Assembly: GCA_002366995.1 (NCBI GenBank)
Contig: DFCM01000106.1
Span: 1 to 10,747, forward strand
Direction: 5' to 3'
Origin: a bacterium UBP3_UBA3054
Lineage (GTDB): Bacteria; Auribacterota; UBA3054
Length of the DNA: 10,747 nt
Shown: piece after piece, positions 1 to 6,967 of the stretch
How positions within the stretch are numbered: position 1 is the stretch's first letter
Layout of the letters: every line of letters begins with the position of its first letter
The notes under the pieces: generated by a model
Seen by the model: only the letters and a program-made list of their open reading frames with translations
Database searches by the model: none
Told to the model about the DNA's origin: nothing
Position numbers and translations under genes: made by a program

Positions 1-3000
1 GCGCCCTGATTGGCGCTGTCGACGATGGTGAAGTAGACTTCGCCCTCGTCGCAGTTCAGGGTGTATTCGCCCTGGCGTCTGTTGGCGCCGAAGGTCAGCT
101 GCGGAACGCCCTCGCGGGGTACCTTGACGCGACAGCTGACTCTGAAGTTGTAATCGTCATAGAGCTTGTCGGGGACGTTGACTTTGCAGTGCAGCGGTCC
201 GCCGCCGCCCTGGAGCTTCATGCAGCGGGTGCCGTCTTTCTCGACGACTTCGGCGAGATCATGCAGCCAGGCGGGATCGACTTTGTTGATGACGCCCAGA
301 TCGGTCTCTTCGAAATCATTGTAGTAGAAAGTGATTCCGGTGTCGTCGTCGCCCTGGACATAGAGGTCGACAACTTCGGTCGCGCCGGCGCCGGTGACGG
401 TGATCTTGCCGCGGCCGTAGGTGTTGCCCAGCGTTTCCCTGTCGATGTCCAAGGTGTACTTCTTGGAGCCGGTGCCCTCGATGGTGTCTTCAAGGACGCC
501 GGTCTCGGGATCGGCGGATCTGATGGAGAGCCAGCCGGCGCCTTCGGTGACCTCGGCGCTGAAGCTGAGGTTGCCGGAACCGCTGTTGATGACAGTCAGT
601 TCGACGTCTTTGTCCCTATCCTGGTAGAAGACCTGGCCGATCCTGGCGACTTCCAGCTGCGGGCCGGAATCCGGACGAGCCACGGCTTCGATCACGACGT
701 CCTTGATGTAGACGGGAGCGGAGCTGTCGTTGCACCAGCCGAAGAAACGCCAGTAGTTGAGGCTGTCTTTGCTCTCGAAGTTAATGTTGTCATTAAAGTT
801 CGAGACGACGCCGTCAAAGATCGTTTCCAGATGCTTTTCATTGGACGGCATGGTGTTAAAGGTGTAGGAAACGCTGAACCATTCACCCAAAGAAGCCGTG
901 TTGCCCATTTTGTTGAAGGTCACGTTATTGCCGTCAGCATGGCCCTGCAGGGACTGTTCGAAATAGGTGCCGCCGGTCTGGAAGCCCACCCAGAAGTCGG
1001 AATAATCGCCGTCCCAGCCAGCGGGCATGTAAGCCATGAAGGAGACGCGGTAGTTATAGCTGATAGACAAGCCCGTGGGGGACTTGATGGTGCAGTGCAG
1101 AGCGTTCAGAGTGTCGTAATTCAGAGCCAGGCACTTCTGGCCGGCCTTTTCCGTGATCGGGCAGAGCGGCGGATTGCCGTAGCCGTTCACCCAGGCGGAA
1201 TCCTGTTCGCGGATGTCGATGCCTTCTTCCAGAGTGTCGAAGTAGCTCTTATAGAAGGTATAGCCTTCGCCTTCCACGCCGGACTGGATCATCACGGGCT
1301 GATAGAGCGTCATGGAGTCGTTGGAGACCTTGATCTGGTTGACGTAGTAATCGTTGCCCATGCTGGAGCGATCAAGATCTATCGTCAGATCGGTGCTGCT
1401 GTTGGGCGGAATGGTGAAGGTGTACTTCTGCTGTCCGCCGAAGGTCAGGAAGTCATAGGGAGACTCGACAGTCACTTCGGTGTCGACGGAACCTTCGTTG
1501 AAGACTCTCATGGTCCCGTTGGTGGCGAAGATGTCGTAAGTCTTGGTGCCGGTCACGCTGATCTTGTTGTCAATGCTCTGGCGCGGCTCATAAGAAAGGC
1601 TGAAGTTGTCCATCAGACAGGTTGTGCTGTCGCCCCAGATGAAGAAGCGGAAATACCTGAATCGGTCGTAGTCTGTCTCGCTCGTGATGGTCACGTCGAG
1701 GTCACTGTAGACGCAATCGCCGAACTGGAACTCCAGGATCTTCTTGTTGTTGATGGTGGTGTTCAGAACGTAGCTGATGGGGACCCATTCGCCCAGCGGG
1801 CAGGCGTTGGTGCAGGAGAAGTCGGCGTTCTGGCAGGCGATCGTGAAACCGCCGTCCGCGGACTTCAGGTGAATTTCGCCCAAGCCGTCGGTGCTGTTGA
1901 AGTAGACGCCCCAGCCGGCCAGATTTTCCACCTTGACCATGAAGGAGACTCTGAAGTTGTTGGTGGAGGAGTGGTTTTCCGTATTGGCGAAGTTGATGTG
2001 CGGGGCGAAATAGCCGGTGCCGATGATCCTGACGCACTTTTCGCTGCCGTCGTAGCCGCCGGAGACGACCGTGGCGGAGCCGTCGGTGCCGTCAGTGCCG
2101 TAGGCGCAGACCCATTCGTCAGACTGCGGGAAGATGTTGCCAAGCTCGAATTCCTCAAAGGTCGTCGAGTAAACGACGCCGTTCTGGCAGACGACTTTCA
2201 CGGTCTTGCTGCCGTATTCGCCGCCGTCGATGGTCAGATTGGCCTTGAAGAAGCCGCTGGGCTGGGTGCAGCGCATCGTGATGTCCTTCTTGGTCGTCAG
2301 TTCGCCTTCGGCGGGCGTCACGGTCAGCCAATCGGCGTCGCTCGCGATAGTGAAGTTGATCGTGGCGTCGGGGCCGGCGTTGTACATGGTGAATTTGCCC
2401 TTGGCGCCCGTGTAGACGGTGTCGGGAGCGTAGATCGACGGATTCTCGGTGCGGGGATCCGCTTCGACCTTGAGGTTGTCGAAATAGGCAGCCTTGTCGG
2501 CGGTCGTAAAGCTCTCGTACTGCGTGGAGAGACGTATGACCACGTCTTCCGTAACGTCATCGCCGCAGGCGATGTCGCAGTCTTTCTCTTCGCCGTTCAC
2601 GCCGACCTTGACGACCTTCTTGTTCAGAACGTCCAAAACGACGAAGCAATCGTTGTAGCCGTCCGTGAGGTTGGTGAATTCCACGCCGGAGGGAGAAGAT
2701 GAAACTTTCTTCTCTTCGCCGTTGAAGGCGAGGTAGAAGTAACGGGCGATGGAGGAACCGTTCACGCCGTAGAGGGCGAAGAGGTCGGTCTTGGAGCCGT
2801 TCTTCACGGAGAAGGAGATCTTCTGCAAGGTGCGTCCGGGGTCTCCCAGCTTGATGGTCGGAGTCAGGATCATGTCGTAAGAATCGTCGGCCTGGCCTTC
2901 AACTTTGGACAGTTTGATGACCTTGCTGGAGCCGTCCAAAACGACCGTGGACGTGCCTTCGTAATCGTTGAAATAACGCCAGCCTTCCACCGTGCCAACC

Positions 3001-3119
3001 ATCTCGGTGTCGACATCGTAAGATTCGAAGTCTTCAGACCAGATGGTCTCGGCGTAGACTGAAACGGCCGTCAGGCAAAGAGCGAGAAGGGCCGCCATAG
3101 TGAGTCTAAGTAGTTTCAT
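1..3119 (-). CDS. Giant secreted modular protein, paralogue of the 7143-10745 gene; C-terminus cut by window edge
   Basis: Reading the minus strand from the ATG at 3119 gives 1039 codons with no stop down to the left edge, so the 3' end is missing. Residues 1-23 form a Sec signal peptide (MKLLRL start, hydrophobic core, VYA before ETIW). Four beta-sandwich units begin with an aromatic/F-E pattern and the first three end in a D-N/D-V type strand: about 24-220, 315-510, 619-814 and 927 onward (cut). Between them sit three Ig/BACON-like units, about 225-314, 517-618 and 819-926; the first contains the hallmark WLTVTP at 264-269. The reading frame matches the right-hand paralogue almost residue by residue at the start (WSEDFESYD) and again from about 819 onward. 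GAGG lies 8 bases before the ATG. Function is unknown; the folds suggest carbohydrate or surface adhesion. A PEP-CTERM tail beyond the edge is expected by analogy but not seen. The strong GGC/GCC/TTC/GAC codon bias leaves a long spurious frame open on the other strand. Confidence 0.9.
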   Translation of the reverse strand, partial: MKLLRLTMAALLALCLTAVSVYAETIWSEDFESYDVDTEMVGTVEGWRYFNDYEGTSTVVLDGSSKVIKLSKVEGQADDSYDMILTPTIKLGDPGRTLQKISFSVKNGSKTDLFALYGVNGSSIARYFYLAFNGEEKKVSSSPSGVEFTNLTDGYNDCFVVLDVLNKKVVKVGVNGEEKDCDIACGDDVTEDVVIRLSTQYESFTTADKAAYFDNLKVEADPRTENPSIYAPDTVYTGAKGKFTMYNAGPDATINFTIASDADWLTVTPAEGELTTKKDITMRCTQPSGFFKANLTIDGGEYGSKTVKVVCQNGVVYSTTFEEFELGNIFPQSDEWVCAYGTDGTDGSATVVSGGYDGSEKCVRIIGTGYFAPHINFANTENHSSTNNFRVSFMVKVENLAGWGVYFNSTDGLGEIHLKSADGGFTIACQNADFSCTNACPLGEWVPISYVLNTTINNKKILEFQFGDCVYSDLDVTITSETDYDRFRYFRFFIWGDSTTCLMDNFSLSYEPRQSIDNKISVTGTKTYDIFATNGTMRVFNEGSVDTEVTVESPYDFLTFGGQQKYTFTIPPNSSTDLTIDLDRSSMGNDYYVNQIKVSNDSMTLYQPVMIQSGVEGEGYTFYKSYFDTLEEGIDIREQDSAWVNGYGNPPLCPITEKAGQKCLALNYDTLNALHCTIKSPTGLSISYNYRVSFMAYMPAGWDGDYSDFWVGFQTGGTYFEQSLQGHADGNNVTFNKMGNTASLGEWFSVSYTFNTMPSNEKHLETIFDGVVSNFNDNINFESKDSLNYWRFFGWCNDSSAPVYIKDVVIEAVARPDSGPQLEVARIGQVFYQDRDKDVELTVINSGSGNLSFSAEVTEGAGWLSIRSADPETGVLEDTIEGTGSKKYTLDIDRETLGNTYGRGKITVTGAGATEVVDLYVQGDDDTGITFYYNDFEETDLGVINKVDPAWLHDLAEVVEKDGTRCMKLQGGGGPLHCKVNVPDKLYDDYNFRVSCRVKVPREGVPQLTFGANRRQGEYTLNCDEGEVYFTIVDSANQG

Positions 3120-3171
3120 GAATAAAACCTCGTTTTTTGGTTAAAAGATATTTTTCGCGCTCATTTACTCC

Positions 3172-3199
3172 ATTATAGCAAAAAGGCGTCAAGATTCAA
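3172..3199 (-). promoter_or_regulatory. Promoter of the left giant gene (TTGAAT-N16-TATAAT)
   Basis: On the minus strand TTGAAT (3199-3194) is followed by a 16-base spacer and a consensus TATAAT (3177-3172), preceded by TTTTTGC. The predicted start of transcription near 3165 leaves a leader of about 46 bases ending in GAGG (3131-3128) and the ATG at 3119. The elements resemble those before the right-hand paralogue (TTGAAT, TTTGC, TAGAAT). The promoter overlaps the putative terminator of the upstream SOS operon. Assigned by eye from sigma-70 consensus. Confidence 0.6.
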
Positions 3200-3216
3200 A
3201 ACGGGCGCGCGCCTTT
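3182..3216 (-). terminator. Possible intrinsic terminator of the lexA-polymerase-yolD operon
   Basis: Just after the yolD-like stop, the minus strand reads AAAGGCG (3216-3210), a 21-base loop, then CGCCTTT (3188-3182) running into further T residues. The 7-bp stem followed by a T-run fits a factor-independent terminator. The large loop, which contains the self-complementary GGCGCGCGCC, makes it weaker than usual. The same bases carry the -35 and spacer of the next gene's promoter, so read-through could occur. Confidence 0.45.
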
Positions 3217-3220
3217 ATCT

Positions 3221-3544
3221 CTACTTGCCATCTAGACTTATGGCGTAAATATCCTCGAACATAACGGTTTCGCCGTTGAGCTTCAGCCTTCTTTTCGCCA
3301 GGTCGAGCTCCGTCACCGCCCCCCTTATGATAACGTCGTGGAAGGCGTGGTGGCAGTAGACCTCAACCGTCATCCCCCGCTCAAGTTTCAAAATGACGCG
3401 GGAATTCTCCTCCGCCTGCTCCTCGGAGATCTCGTGGCGCGCGACTCTCGCGTGACGCTCCTCCCTGTCCCTAAGCGCCTCCTTGAGGCCTTTCATGGCG
3501 TCGAAAGGCGCGAAGAGCTTAGCTCTTTCCAATCTTGTCAGCAT
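3221..3544 (-). CDS. YolD-like protein, partner of the Y-family polymerase
   Basis: This small soluble protein of 107 residues resembles the YolD-like family (PF08863), whose genes characteristically sit next to UmuC/UvrX-type polymerases in Firmicutes. Visible family features are AKLFAPFDAMKG near residues 8-19, a charged helical stretch to about residue 50, ERGMTVEVYC at 55-64, and a C-terminal beta-rich part ending FEDIYAIS at 96-103. Its ATG lies inside the end of the polymerase gene, a 26-bp overlap in another frame, which points to translational coupling. An AGGAGG sequence occurs upstream at longer than ideal spacing, with a GGGCGGG closer to the start. It is the last gene of the LexA-controlled operon. 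The molecular role of YolD proteins is poorly defined; modulation of the adjacent polymerase is inferred from gene neighbourhood only. Confidence 0.85.
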   Translation of the reverse strand: MLTRLERAKLFAPFDAMKGLKEALRDREERHARVARHEISEEQAEENSRVILKLERGMTVEVYCHHAFHDVIIRGAVTELDLAKRRLKLNGETVMFEDIYAISLDGK

Positions 3545-4799
3545 AGCCCGCCCTGTGCCCTCCTATGAAGCCGTTCCTTTCCCTTTGCGTTCCCTCCGGC
3601 AGGTAGTTAACGGCCGGCAGGACCGCGTTCTTGCCGAAGCGATTCTGGATCTCCAATACCGTCTGCTGCACCTTCTTCTCCTTTTCCACCGCCTCGAAGT
3701 TGGTGAAAAGGTCATAGCCCTCGCAGCCCTCGTCGCAGACAGATTCGAAAAAAAGCCCCAGCCGCCTTATTGGCACGCTTCGATCAGTCGTCTCGTCGTA
3801 GATCTTCAATGCCGCCTCCACTATGAAGGAGGCCAAGGCCGTGGACACCCCCAGTCTCAGGCTTCCCTTGGTGGGAGCTATAGCCTCCCTGGTATAGCCC
3901 ACGAAAATACCGACTTTAGCGGTGATCAATTTCCTTTTCATAAGTTCGCCCGCGCCGTTTATGGCCATCTCACGGATGACCGTCCGGGCTTCCGCGTAAC
4001 TGTAATCCCTCGGCAGAATCTGGGTGAAGGAGACCGATTTGCTTTTAGACTTATAATTCTTGATGTCGGAAATAAGGCAGGGCTCCCGGCCCCAGGCATG
4101 GTCTATTAGGATCTCCGCGTCCTTCCCGAAGAGCTTGTACATCACGTCGCAGGGCAAATTCGCCACGCCCCGCATGTCGTAGACGCCGTACTTTTCCAGC
4201 CGCCTGGCCGTGCCTGCCGCCACCATCCAGAAGTCCGTGATTGGCCGGTGGTCCCACAGGGTCTTTCTGTAAGTCTCCTCGTCCAAAAATCCGATGTGGT
4301 CTCTGGCGTGCTTGGCCGTGATGTCCAGGGCGATCTTGGCGAGGTAAAGGTTCGTCCCAACACCCGCCGTCGAGGGTATGCGATAGCGAGTGGCGATCTC
4401 GTTCATCAAAAACTTCGCAAGCGCAACGGCATCCATTTTCATGAGCGCCAAATACCCCGTGGCGTCGATGAAAGATTCGTCGATGGAGTAAACGTGTATG
4501 TCCCCGGGGTCGAAATAGTCGAGGTAAAGGGAATAGATGTCCGCCGCGTACTCTATATATAGAGCCATCCTCGGCGGCGCGATCTCGTAAGGCATACCGT
4601 ATGGTATGTCCGACAAACGGCAGCGGTTCTTGACGCCCAGCGTCTTCAGTTTCGGCGAGACGGCCAGGCACAGGGCGTTCCTCCCCCTTGTCACGTCCGC
4701 CACCACCAGGTTCGTCTCGAAGGGGTTAAGCCCCCTTTCCGCGCATTCCACCGAGGCGTAGAAAGACTTCATGTCTATGCAATAGTATGTGCGCGGCAT
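3519..4799 (-). CDS. Y-family translesion DNA polymerase (UmuC/UvrX/DinB-like)
   Basis: This 426-residue enzyme should copy damaged templates at low fidelity during the SOS response. The first metal motif is CIDMKSFYASVE at residues 7-18 with catalytic D9; by alignment with Dpo4, Y14 is the steric gate that excludes ribonucleotides. The second motif, YSIDESFID at 104-112, supplies D107 and E108. A helix-hairpin-helix thumb follows at about 194-237 (RRLEKYGVYDMRGVANLP). The little-finger domain starts with the KSKSVSFTQ segment at 251-259. The C-terminal IGGHRAGYADK (412-422) is typical of the Gram-positive UvrX/YqjW branch, and the length is normal for that group. The ATG lies 3 bases after the lexA stop with no clear Shine-Dalgarno, so translation is probably coupled to lexA. 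The exact subfamily name (DinB, UmuC or UvrX) is not decided here. Confidence 0.95.
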   Translation of the reverse strand: MPRTYYCIDMKSFYASVECAERGLNPFETNLVVADVTRGRNALCLAVSPKLKTLGVKNRCRLSDIPYGMPYEIAPPRMALYIEYAADIYSLYLDYFDPGDIHVYSIDESFIDATGYLALMKMDAVALAKFLMNEIATRYRIPSTAGVGTNLYLAKIALDITAKHARDHIGFLDEETYRKTLWDHRPITDFWMVAAGTARRLEKYGVYDMRGVANLPCDVMYKLFGKDAEILIDHAWGREPCLISDIKNYKSKSKSVSFTQILPRDYSYAEARTVIREMAINGAGELMKRKLITAKVGIFVGYTREAIAPTKGSLRLGVSTALASFIVEAALKIYDETTDRSVPIRRLGLFFESVCDEGCEGYDLFTNFEAVEKEKKVQQTVLEIQNRFGKNAVLPAVNYLPEGTQRERNGFIGGHRAGYADKIGKS

Positions 4800-4802
4800 A
4801 AA

Positions 4803-5396
4803 TTACAGATCTTTTATGACCTTCACGGCCACTCCCTGAACTTCGCAGGAATTAACGTAAATGTCCGCCATGGCTGGATTCTCCGGATGCAGCCGGACCC
4901 TCTTTTTTCCCGGTTCCGGATAAAACCTCTTCAAGGTCGCCTCCTCCCCTATCAGGGCCACCACGATCCGGCCCTTCTCGGCGGTATTCTGACGCTTCAC
5001 CAGCACCAGGTCGCCATCCTCTATCCCGGCCCCCGTCATGGAATCGCCTTCCGCGCGCAGAAGGAAGAATTTCCCCTGCCCGCACAGCGACAAAGGCAGT
5101 CTCACGTAATTCTCGATATTCTCCTCCGCGTAGCGCGGCAGACCGCAGGCCACCCGTCCCAAAACCGGCACCATAACGGAGCCGCCCTTAACCCTGGCGG
5201 GAACGAGGCTCCTGTATCCGGAATACCCAACGATGCCGTCCGATCTGAGCTTCGCCACGTAGCGGTGCGCGGTAGTCTTGGATATCCCAGCGCCGTCAGC
5301 GATCTCCTGCAGCGAAGGGGAATATCCGCGCCGCTCCGTGAATTCCCAAACGAACCTTTCCACGGCCCGCAAAACGTTTTTGTCCTTGCTTCTCAT
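4803..5396 (-). CDS. lexA: LexA-type SOS repressor / self-cleaving S24 peptidase
   Basis: This transcriptional repressor of DNA-damage genes is inactivated when RecA filaments stimulate its self-cleavage. From the ATG at 5396 it has 197 residues: an N-terminal winged-helix domain (about 1-65, RRGYSPSLQEIADGAGISKTT at 22-42) and a C-terminal S24 domain. Cleavage should occur at C84-G85 in GRVACGLP. The catalytic pair is S119 (EGDSM) and K156 (ATLKRF). These numbers coincide with the E. coli LexA site, Ser119 and Lys156, which supports this start over the in-frame GTG at 5426. The GTG frame would also place the operator palindrome inside the coding region, and AGGAG sits 5 bases before the chosen ATG. 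It is first in an operon with the polymerase and yolD-like genes. Whether it is the cell's main LexA or a local one cannot be told from this window. Confidence 0.95.
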   Translation of the reverse strand: MRSKDKNVLRAVERFVWEFTERRGYSPSLQEIADGAGISKTTAHRYVAKLRSDGIVGYSGYRSLVPARVKGGSVMVPVLGRVACGLPRYAEENIENYVRLPLSLCGQGKFFLLRAEGDSMTGAGIEDGDLVLVKRQNTAEKGRIVVALIGEEATLKRFYPEPGKKRVRLHPENPAMADIYVNSCEVQGVAVKVIKDL

Positions 5397-5401
5397 AAAA
5401 A

Positions 5402-5406
5402 CTCCT
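5402..5406 (-). promoter_or_regulatory. Ribosome binding site deciding the lexA start
   Basis: AGGAG on the minus strand, 5 bases before the ATG at 5396. It fixes the lexA start and argues against the upstream GTG at 5426, which has no comparable site. Confidence 0.75.
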
Positions 5407-5409
5407 ATC

Positions 5410-5425
5410 TGGAACAATCGTTCCA
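5410..5425 (-). promoter_or_regulatory. LexA operator (TGGAAC-N4-GTTCCA)
   Basis: TGGAACAATCGTTCCA is a perfect inverted repeat with 6-base arms around a 4-base centre. It has the GAAC-N4-GTTC architecture of the Bacillus-type LexA box (CGAAC-N4-GTTCG), with G/C exchanged at the outer position. It lies immediately after the predicted transcription start and before the lexA ribosome binding site, so bound LexA would block its own operon. I found no second copy by eye elsewhere in the window. Confidence 0.85.
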
Positions 5426-5435
5426 CATCGCCATC

Positions 5436-5463
5436 ATTATACCATACCCCCTACCAAAATCAA
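5436..5463 (-). promoter_or_regulatory. Promoter of the lexA operon (TTGATT-N16-TATAAT)
   Basis: The minus strand carries TTGATT (5463-5458), a 16-base spacer and a perfect TATAAT (5441-5436). Transcription would start near 5429, right at the edge of the LexA palindrome at 5425-5410. This is the geometry expected of an autorepressed operon. Confidence 0.7.
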
Positions 5464-5508
5464 TAGCCCGAAAATGTCGCGATTATTTCCCACCCGACCT
5501 TAGTTGTC

Positions 5509-5537
5509 TTGATTCCCAGAACGGTATATAGTAAAAT
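5509..5537 (+). promoter_or_regulatory. Promoter of the AAA ATPase gene (TTGATT-N17-TAAAAT)
   Basis: TTGATT (5509-5514) is separated by 17 bases from TAAAAT (5532-5537). It points away from the lexA promoter, with about 45 bases between the two -35 boxes. The -10 box overlaps the first copy of the 32-bp-period repeat, which suggests repeat-linked control. The leader to the ATG at 5626 would be about 80 bases. Confidence 0.5.
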
Positions 5538-5609
5538 AAGGCAATGAAAACTATTAAAAACAGCAAAATAAGGCAATACAAAAGCGTAAAAACAACAAAA
5601 TAAAGCAAC
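5533..5609 (+). repeat. Three direct repeat cores at exact 32-bp spacing
   Basis: AAAATAAGGCAAT occurs at 5533-5545 and 5565-5577, and a two-mismatch copy AAAATAAAGCAAC at 5597-5609, so the starts are exactly 32 bp apart. The second and third copies also share the preceding TAAAAACARC, giving 20 of 22 identical bases from 5555 and from 5587. The block fills the leader between the ATPase promoter and its start codon. A 32-bp period is about three helical turns. It may be an iteron-like binding array or simply decayed tandem duplication. Confidence 0.7.
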
Positions 5610-5625
5610 AAGACATCTCTTGCTC

Positions 5626-6942
5626 ATGAAAAAGAAACGCAAAAAAACTCCGATCTTGGTAGACAAAAGAACTCTGGAGACTATACTCAGCGACCAGAAA
5701 ATAGAAATAGACGACTGGTCAAACGAGGATCTCTGCTCTCGCAACGAGGAAAAACTTATTGATCTGAAAAGCCCGCAGGCGCAAGTCGTAATCGGCGTAC
5801 GCCGAAGCGGAAAATCAACCCTCTGCTTGCAAGCGCTAAATAAGGCGAACGTAAAGTTCGCTTACGCGAACTTCGACGATGAACGCTTGGCGACTCTTGG
5901 TGCCGGACAATTGAGCGACGTTCTTGAAGTTTTGTACAAAATCTATGGAGACTTCAATTATATCTTCCTCGATGAGATACAGAACATCGAGGAATGGCCG
6001 CTCTTTGTCAACCGCCTCCTCCGGACAAAAATGCACGTCGTTTTAACCGGAAGCAACGCCAAACTCCTTAGCAGCGACTTGGCTACGCATCTCACTGGCA
6101 GAAGCAGCGAGATCCCGCTATATCCGTTCTCGTTCGCAGAATACTGCGCAATGAGAGGGATAAATTACAAGCTTCGTACCACTAAAGGCATCGCATTGCA
6201 AAGGAAGACATTTGACGAATACGTTCAAAATGGAGGATTCCCCGAATTGATCAGCATAGAAAATAGCAGGAAATATATATCAACTCTTGTTAACAACATT
6301 CTAAAGCGCGATATTGAGCAGCGCTATCACATAGCTTACCAAGCTCAATTTGAGGACATGGCTCATCACCTTCTTAATATTTCGCCATATGTAATATCAA
6401 TTTCAGATCTTGTCAAGACATTTGATTTCAAGGCGCCAAATACAGTCCGCAACTATGTGTCTTACCTTAAACAAGCGTATGTACTGATAGGGATCAAAAA
6501 ATTTTCGCCGAAAAGCAAAAAACGCGTCACGCAGGAAAAAGTATACGCCGTCGACGTTGCCATGATGAACCAAAGAGAGAACGCCTTCGCGGGAGAAAAC
6601 CTCGGATGGCGTTTGGAGAATATTGTCCTAAGCCATCTCATCCGCAAGTGCCAATACGAAGGATTAGATGTTTACTACTTTAAGAGTCGTTACGGAGAAT
6701 GCGATTTTATAGTGTGTAACGGCAACAAGACTCTTCAATGCATTCAGGTGTCATACGACATTTCTTCCGACAAGACTCGCAAACGCGAGATCAGCGGCTT
6801 GCTGCTTGCCCATAGCCAAACCAAATGCGAGGATCTGCTTCTCCTGACCGACCATGAATTCGGCGACATCGAAAAAGACGGCCATCACATTTCGATAAGG
6901 CCGGTCTATGAGTGGTGTATCGAAACCTTGAACAGGGAATAA
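5626..6942 (+). CDS. AAA_14-type ATPase with C-terminal DUF4143-like domain
   Basis: This 438-residue protein belongs to the widespread AAA_14/DUF4143 group of P-loop ATPases, whose cellular role is unsettled. The Walker A motif is GVRRSGKST at about 57-65 (K63), Walker B is YIFLDEIQN at about 112-120 (D116, E117), the sensor-1 segment is LTGSN near 140-144, and an LTGR arginine lies near 159. A winged-helix segment (about 245-290) precedes the C-terminal nuclease-like DUF4143 region (about 295-400), containing GWRLEN, YGECDFIV and IQVSYD. In this last part the usual E-x-K of PD-(D/E)XK folds reads Q-x-S (Q374, S376), so nuclease activity looks doubtful. I prefer the ATG at 5626 to the in-frame TTG at 5620; neither has a clear Shine-Dalgarno. 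The gene is visibly richer in A and T, with more AAA, ATA and TTA-type codons than its neighbours, which suggests acquisition from elsewhere. It is transcribed away from lexA. Confidence 0.9.
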   Translation: MKKKRKKTPILVDKRTLETILSDQKIEIDDWSNEDLCSRNEEKLIDLKSPQAQVVIGVRRSGKSTLCLQALNKANVKFAYANFDDERLATLGAGQLSDVLEVLYKIYGDFNYIFLDEIQNIEEWPLFVNRLLRTKMHVVLTGSNAKLLSSDLATHLTGRSSEIPLYPFSFAEYCAMRGINYKLRTTKGIALQRKTFDEYVQNGGFPELISIENSRKYISTLVNNILKRDIEQRYHIAYQAQFEDMAHHLLNISPYVISISDLVKTFDFKAPNTVRNYVSYLKQAYVLIGIKKFSPKSKKRVTQEKVYAVDVAMMNQRENAFAGENLGWRLENIVLSHLIRKCQYEGLDVYYFKSRYGECDFIVCNGNKTLQCIQVSYDISSDKTRKREISGLLLAHSQTKCEDLLLLTDHEFGDIEKDGHHISIRPVYEWCIETLNRE

Positions 6943-6967
6943 GCCATTCAATTCCTCCACACAAAAG

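Noticed and set aside
189..2702. 837-codon open frame on the plus strand
   Set aside because: It is the in-register antisense of the giant minus-strand gene. Its translation is a low-complexity V/A/G/D-rich string with no domain, while the minus strand gives a signal peptide and repeats matching the paralogue.
4551..4608. Palindrome CTCTATATATAGAG (4551-4564) and CATACC-GTAT-GGTATG (4593-4608)
   Set aside because: Both are internal to the conserved polymerase coding sequence, with no promoter or gene border nearby.
5397..5426. Upstream GTG start of lexA at 5426
   Set aside because: The added codons overlap the LexA palindrome and lack a ribosome binding site; starting at 5396 restores the canonical residue numbering S119/K156.
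5460..5744. 94-codon minus-strand frame with hydrophobic, membrane-like translation between lexA and the ATPase
   Set aside because: It overlaps the ATPase 5' end, both promoters and the 32-bp repeat; the F/L/V-rich translation comes from the A-rich plus strand.
5845..5873. GCGAAC-N5-GTTCGC followed by AAGTTCGC-TTAC-GCGAACTT, resembling LexA half-sites
   Set aside because: It lies inside the ATPase coding region, and the GAAC to GTTC spacing is 5 rather than 4. It is probably a chance inverted repeat.
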